Positions 23,041 to 26,679 of a stretch of 26,679 nt of DNA are shown piece by piece. The translations under genes were made by a program, and so were the position numbers. Source of the stretch: a virus; IMG/VR virus record IMGVR_UViG_3300025168_000553, positions 1 to 26,679 of that record; one strand, 5' to 3'. How positions within the stretch are numbered: the stretch's first letter is position 1; each line of letters begins with the position of its first letter. The notes beneath the pieces were generated by a model. It was given only the letters and a program-made list of their open reading frames with translations, was not told where the DNA came from and ran no database searches.

Positions 23041-23625
23041 TTATATTTTTGAAATTGGTTTTATTATTTGTTTCATCTTTGTGATGTCTTCTCGTATTAG
23101 TCTTTCTTTTTCTTCTTTTGATTCTTCTATGTTATTTGTATCGTGTATATGGTCATAGTGCATATCATCTTCTAAGTCATCTATATGGTCTTCACTACCA
23201 CCATCATGTTTTAAATCATAAAGTTCTTTATCGTCGTGACCTTCATCTTTACCATAGTTCATAGCTTCATCATGACCAGAATCTTCTTTAACCTCTTTAG
23301 CCGCTTTTTTCATAGACTCTTTTTTATCCCCATCACCATCAAGGTCTAGAAAATCAGGTTTTGCCCCTTCGTCCATTTCTTTTTTATCTTTAGCCGCTTT
23401 TTTCATGGATTCTTTTTTATCACCATCACCATCAAGGTCTAAAAAATCTGGTTTAGCATCTTCTTCTAAATTTATTTCTTGCCACTGTTCTTGGATTGTG
23501 CCTAAAACTCTATCTAACTGTTCTTCACTAATAATAATATTTTGTTTTTTACCATCAGTAAAAGTTTTTTCACTATTAGATTTTTTGTTTAGGGTTTTCA
23601 CCAACATTTTTTTATTAAATTTCAT
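23041..23625 (-). CDS. Acidic repeat protein with two EF-hand/dockerin-like DLDGDGD loops
   Basis: About 194 aa from the ATG at 23625; an in-frame TTG two codons upstream is less likely. An N-terminal basic stretch (KFNKKMLVKTLNKK) is followed by the tag IIISEEQLDRVLGTI. Then come two copies of a 31-residue unit, AKPDFLDLDGDGDKKESMKK plus AAK and linker. The loop D-x-D-x-D-G fits the first half of an EF-hand or dockerin calcium loop, but position 12 is Met rather than Glu. The C-terminal half is rich in His and Asp (DEGHDDKELYDLKHDGG, DDMHYDHIHD), which could bind metal. KPDFLDLDGDGDKKE-type strings are familiar to me from predicted proteins of marine phages (from memory, unchecked). Probably an assembly or prohead-core-type protein. 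A TATTTATA box lies 13 nt upstream. Confidence 0.8.
   Translation of the reverse strand: MKFNKKMLVKTLNKKSNSEKTFTDGKKQNIIISEEQLDRVLGTIQEQWQEINLEEDAKPDFLDLDGDGDKKESMKKAAKDKKEMDEGAKPDFLDLDGDGDKKESMKKAAKEVKEDSGHDEAMNYGKDEGHDDKELYDLKHDGGSEDHIDDLEDDMHYDHIHDTNNIEESKEEKERLIREDITKMKQIIKPISKI
23296..23458. repeat. 93-nt period tandem repeat, two copies, in the acidic repeat gene
   Basis: Two copies of an approximately 70-nt highly similar block, starting at tttagccgcttttttca (23296 and 23389). The offset is 93 nt (31 codons). The copies differ at a few mostly third-codon positions while the core DLDGDGDKKESMKKAAK is unchanged, which points to an in-frame duplication kept under protein-level selection. 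Confidence 0.88.
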
Positions 23626-23638
23626 AATCAAGTTTTGT

Positions 23639-23646
23639 TATAAATA
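23639..23646 (-). promoter_or_regulatory. TATTTATA box upstream of the acidic repeat gene
   Basis: Sense-direction TATTTATA followed by ACAAAAC, 13 nt before the ATG at 23625 and directly adjoining the sheath stop codon (23647-23649). No -35 hexamer at 17 nt. Confidence 0.5.
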
Positions 23647-26600
23647 CTATATATCTTCAAAAGATGCCCCAGTAGGTGTTATCAAGAACTCAACAAATAT
23701 GTATTCTAAAGCTCTTGTAGGTTTAATGTAGATTTTACCATTCATTTCATTTCTATCTATTTCTTCTGGGTCGTTGGAAAGAACCACTCTAAAGTCTGTT
23801 AAACCTCTATCTCTTCTAATTGAGTCTAGGATTGGGTTTACTAAATCTAAGAATTGTTGTCTAACAACTTCATCGTTTTGTTCGAATATTAATCTTACTG
23901 CTACCGCTGATATTAATTTTCTTGTTTGTAAAAGAAGTCTTCTAACATTAATTCTATCTAAAGCCGACTCTCTAACTTGAAGTGTTTTATTCCCCCAGAT
24001 GATTGGTCCCGTATCACTGTATGTAGCAATTGGGTTTATCCTACCAACATACAGTGTGTCCCTCTCATCTAATGTAAGTTTCTTTCTAGCTTTTACAGCG
24101 TTTACCAATCCTCTAGTATAACCAGCTGATGCAAACCACGGGAACGATACATTATCAGTTAATGCTATGTTTCTCATTACTTCTGCTGTTGGTGGTATAA
24201 ATATTTGTTTGTTGTTGGCTGCGTCTCTTATTTGAATCCACGGATAGTAAGTTGCTGTATAGTTAGAATCTATTAACGAGTCTTCTAAATTATCTACCGA
24301 TTCTTCAGGTGTAATCATATTAGCTGGGTCAGTAGTAGTTTGGACAAACATATTATAGTCCGGTGATGTTACAACATACAGTGAATCCGCTCTATCATCC
24401 TCAACCATATCTATAGCTTCACTAACCAAACCTAAATTATCTACATAATCTATTCCAGGTGTCGCGAACACATTAATATTAACAGCTTCCGGGTTAGAAA
24501 ATTCCTCAATACCCCTTAAAAAAGCGTAATAATCAGTATTCGATTCTGTCGTACTTAATTTTTTAAACGTACCACTACCAGTTGCTGTTGGGAATTCCAC
24601 GTCAACACAGAAACCATTTAAGAATCCTGTTAATCCCATCTTATAGTCGTCTGTATTAGACCTTGTTTTTCTGTATATGTCCCACCCATCAAAACCACCG
24701 TGAGGGGCTAATGTAAATTTACGACTTCTTATTTTTTTGTAAGGGTCTGTATTTAATGTAGGTTCTTGATTAAACCCAGCAACACCACAATCAAATACAC
24801 TCTTATTATTTAAGTTAGTACCTGACCACGCTATATAATTTCCAGCACCACCCACAACTACTGTCGCTCCAGAATCCATGTGGAAACCAGTTGTGTATAC
24901 AGGCCAATCACTACCAGTGTTTTGTGTACATACATTAGATGGTGTTATTTTACCTTTAAATAGGAAGAAATCATTATCGTAAGCTGCTCCCATTGTATCT
25001 GAAATACCTAAGTAAGTTTTAGTTACTTTATCACCACCACTTTTAACTTGGTTATTTCCTGTTCCACTACCAAAAGGTGGGTCATAAACTACTTCACCTG
25101 GTGTATAATATTTTGTTTTATAAACTATGTATGGGTTTAAAGCACAATTTCCATAACTTCTAAAGTTGTAACCCTCGAACCCACAAGGTAATGAACCTGT
25201 GAATACCCCATCTAACATTCCCTCACCTAAGAATAACATAACGTACTTAGACCTTAATTCAAACTCACCAGTAGAAGTACCTATTTTTCTACCTATAAAC
25301 GATACTTTTGTTGGGTCTAAACTACATCTAGTGTATTTTTCTAAAACTTGTGGACTTGCGTCTGTGTCATAAAAATCACGAACTATAACATCGAACTCAC
25401 CTCTTTCGAAAGAAAGGTTAATGATAGACACTTTATATTCTCTGTTAGCTGATGTACCATCTGAAATTGATACAAATTTAAATAATCTAAATACGTCAGT
25501 ACCCTGTAGTTCTGAAACTACCCATGGTGTTTCTGGTGTTTGCCATTGGTTCATGTACCAACCTATCGAATTTAAATTAGCGTTATTGAATCTTGCTGCT
25601 GGTTTATAATTTACACAACACTGTAAACCTCTAATTTTATTTTTTCTATATCCATCTTTAAGTATTCCTGGGTAAACTTCTTCTACAAAAATTGGAACTT
25701 CTTCTTGTTTCTTATCAAAAGGTGTAGTACCAAACACTCTAGGTGCGTAATTTTGTTTTCCAGCGTCTATAGAAACCGCGAAAGTAAATGTTTGGTTTCC
25801 ATCTGTTTTTGCACTAATCCCAAAAGTCTCTAAAGGATTTTCTAATACCTTAGAATATGGTCCAGTACAATTAAATTGTACACCACCGACCATGTCACTA
25901 CCAGTATCTGTTGTGTCTGCACTAATAGCGTAAACTGGACCACCACTATTTAAATCACTTAAACCTCTAGACCTCAATGTCATCATTACTACATTGTCAT
26001 AAGCTTCATAAGGTTTGACACCCATATATGTTACCATATCTACAATTGCGTTACCGGAATAGACTGTAACCGCACTCCCCACAAATCCTGGTACACTAGT
26101 ACTAGTACCCGTAGATGTTCTATAACTAGAACTTCTACTACACGCCGATAAATCCATTACGGATGAACCTGAACTATATATTTGGAACGATACTCCAGAG
26201 TAGGTTGTTCCGGTGCAACAAGCTGTGTCACCAGTATATTCAAATAACCCGTAGTACCACGCATCATTTCTATAGTCATCATTAAGACCTACCGAACCTA
26301 ATCTATTATATACTTGTGTTGTTCCAGTTGCAGATAAAGTATTGAAGGTTGTAGCTGTAGCAGCTTGAGTCATGTAATTTGGAATGTATCCGTACTGGAA
26401 TACAGCTCCATTATTTGTACCCCCACTATTAGTCATACCACTTAAACAAGAACTAGGGTTAATTATTGGACCAGATAAACTAGTACTAAAGTAATTCATT
26501 ACGTCATCCTTAAGTGTTGGTAACGTACCACCACTTGTACTAAATATTATTTGACAGTCGTCGTTATATGTACAATCTGATAAGGCTGCTGTTCCTTTTG

Positions 26601-26679
26601 TAAAATGTTTTGTAATTTCATAAGGTAACGTACCAAAGAAATCACCAGTCATAGCTAAATTACTAAAAGCCATATTACC
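23647..26679 (-). CDS. Contractile tail sheath protein, enlarged, N-terminus probably outside window
   Basis: Forms the contractile outer tail. The C-terminal third is diagnostic: FTLAPHGGFDGWDIYR, the NVSFPWFASAGYTRG segment, RINPIATYSDTGPIIWGNKT, then LQVRESALDRINVRRLLLQT and a closing YIKPTRALEYIFVEFLITP. These match the conserved sheath core of T4 gp18-type proteins. At least 1008 aa are visible against 659 in T4, so large extra domains are present in the N-terminal two-thirds. The frame stays open to the window edge. ATG at 26673 is possible, but the usual N-terminal SPGV-type motif is not found, so the true start is probably beyond the edge. There are 15 cysteines, all in the first two-thirds. 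It is followed immediately by a TATTTATA box for the next gene. Confidence 0.9.
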   Translation of the reverse strand, partial: GNMAFSNLAMTGDFFGTLPYEITKHFTKGTAALSDCTYNDDCQIIFSTSGGTLPTLKDDVMNYFSTSLSGPIINPSSCLSGMTNSGGTNNGAVFQYGYIPNYMTQAATATTFNTLSATGTTQVYNRLGSVGLNDDYRNDAWYYGLFEYTGDTACCTGTTYSGVSFQIYSSGSSVMDLSACSRSSSYRTSTGTSTSVPGFVGSAVTVYSGNAIVDMVTYMGVKPYEAYDNVVMMTLRSRGLSDLNSGGPVYAISADTTDTGSDMVGGVQFNCTGPYSKVLENPLETFGISAKTDGNQTFTFAVSIDAGKQNYAPRVFGTTPFDKKQEEVPIFVEEVYPGILKDGYRKNKIRGLQCCVNYKPAARFNNANLNSIGWYMNQWQTPETPWVVSELQGTDVFRLFKFVSISDGTSANREYKVSIINLSFERGEFDVIVRDFYDTDASPQVLEKYTRCSLDPTKVSFIGRKIGTSTGEFELRSKYVMLFLGEGMLDGVFTGSLPCGFEGYNFRSYGNCALNPYIVYKTKYYTPGEVVYDPPFGSGTGNNQVKSGGDKVTKTYLGISDTMGAAYDNDFFLFKGKITPSNVCTQNTGSDWPVYTTGFHMDSGATVVVGGAGNYIAWSGTNLNNKSVFDCGVAGFNQEPTLNTDPYKKIRSRKFTLAPHGGFDGWDIYRKTRSNTDDYKMGLTGFLNGFCVDVEFPTATGSGTFKKLSTTESNTDYYAFLRGIEEFSNPEAVNINVFATPGIDYVDNLGLVSEAIDMVEDDRADSLYVVTSPDYNMFVQTTTDPANMITPEESVDNLEDSLIDSNYTATYYPWIQIRDAANNKQIFIPPTAEVMRNIALTDNVSFPWFASAGYTRGLVNAVKARKKLTLDERDTLYVGRINPIATYSDTGPIIWGNKTLQVRESALDRINVRRLLLQTRKLISAVAVRLIFEQNDEVVRQQFLDLVNPILDSIRRDRGLTDFRVVLSNDPEEIDRNEMNGKIYIKPTRALEYIFVEFLITPTGASFEDI

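Noticed and set aside
23626-23631. TTG at 23631 as start of the acidic repeat gene
   Set aside because: ATG two codons downstream (23625) is a better initiator and gives 13-nt spacing to the TATTTATA box, similar to other genes.
1158-23646. TATAAATA on the plus strand as T4-type late promoters firing rightward
   Set aside because: Apart from 21543, none has a plus-strand gene downstream, while all lie just before minus-strand starts. The sense reading TATTTATA is therefore preferred.
6091-26679. Extracellular contractile injection system or tailocin instead of phage
   Set aside because: Sheath, tube, wedge and hub alone could fit, but the adjacent gp32, UvsX, RNase H-type nuclease and replicative helicase indicate a replicating phage genome. 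No AAA+ ATPase of the injection-system type is seen.
1-26679. tRNA genes, integrase, insertion sequences or attachment sites
   Set aside because: No cloverleaf-like sequence, recombinase motif or terminal inverted repeat was noticed. Non-coding gaps are short. A tRNA scan would settle the first point.

Overview
The window looks like part of the genome of a T4-like, contractile-tailed phage (myovirus) infecting a member of the Bacteroidota, probably a flavobacterium. The phage assignment rests on T4-type replication and recombination genes (DnaB-type helicase, RNase H/5' nuclease, UvsX, gp32) next to T4-type tail genes (sheath, 162-aa tube, gp26-type chaperone, tape measure, gp53-like wedge protein). 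The host assignment is inferred from four things: very AT-rich DNA, A-rich leaders without Shine-Dalgarno sequences, one near-perfect Bacteroidota promoter (TTTG-N20-TAtcTTTG), and Bacteroidota-style secreted proteins (lipobox ending in SC, signal peptide ending before Q).

Layout: almost everything is on the minus strand, so transcription runs from high to low coordinates. (1) 26679-23647: large tail sheath, cut by the right edge. (2) 23625-22643: two small acidic charged proteins, one with a 31-residue tandem repeat carrying an EF-hand-like DLDGDGD loop, sharing short 'TE-x-QL' helical tags. (3) 21595-22579: a two-gene plus-strand island, a lipoprotein and a signal-peptide protein, with its own host-type promoter and a hairpin terminator. 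(4) 21538-20129: a HAD-like phosphohydrolase and the tail tube, followed by a terminator. (5) 19917-16825: tail assembly chaperone, an overlapping out-of-frame extension (candidate +1 frameshift), and the tape measure. (6) 16789-6091: baseplate genes, ending in a 2096-aa hub-like protein with an intact C-terminal M23 peptidase. (7) 6028-5044: two small unknowns. (8) 4955-1: replication/recombination operon gp32 - uvsX - SlyD-type FKBP - RNase H - unknown - helicase, the helicase being cut by the left edge.

Genes within units abut or overlap by 8-11 nt, which suggests translational coupling. An 8-bp motif, TATTTATA in the sense direction, recurs in front of genes that begin a unit (7 sites) and not in front of tightly packed internal genes. 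I propose it as a phage promoter element; it is the reverse complement of the T4 late promoter box. A different, sigma70-like promoter (TTGACA-N17-TATTAT) precedes gp32. The most interesting points are this motif, the candidate frameshift, the plus-strand surface-protein island, the SlyD-like chaperone inside the replication operon, the Cys-free gp32 with an SSB-like DLPF tip, and the shared tags near the head/tail genes.
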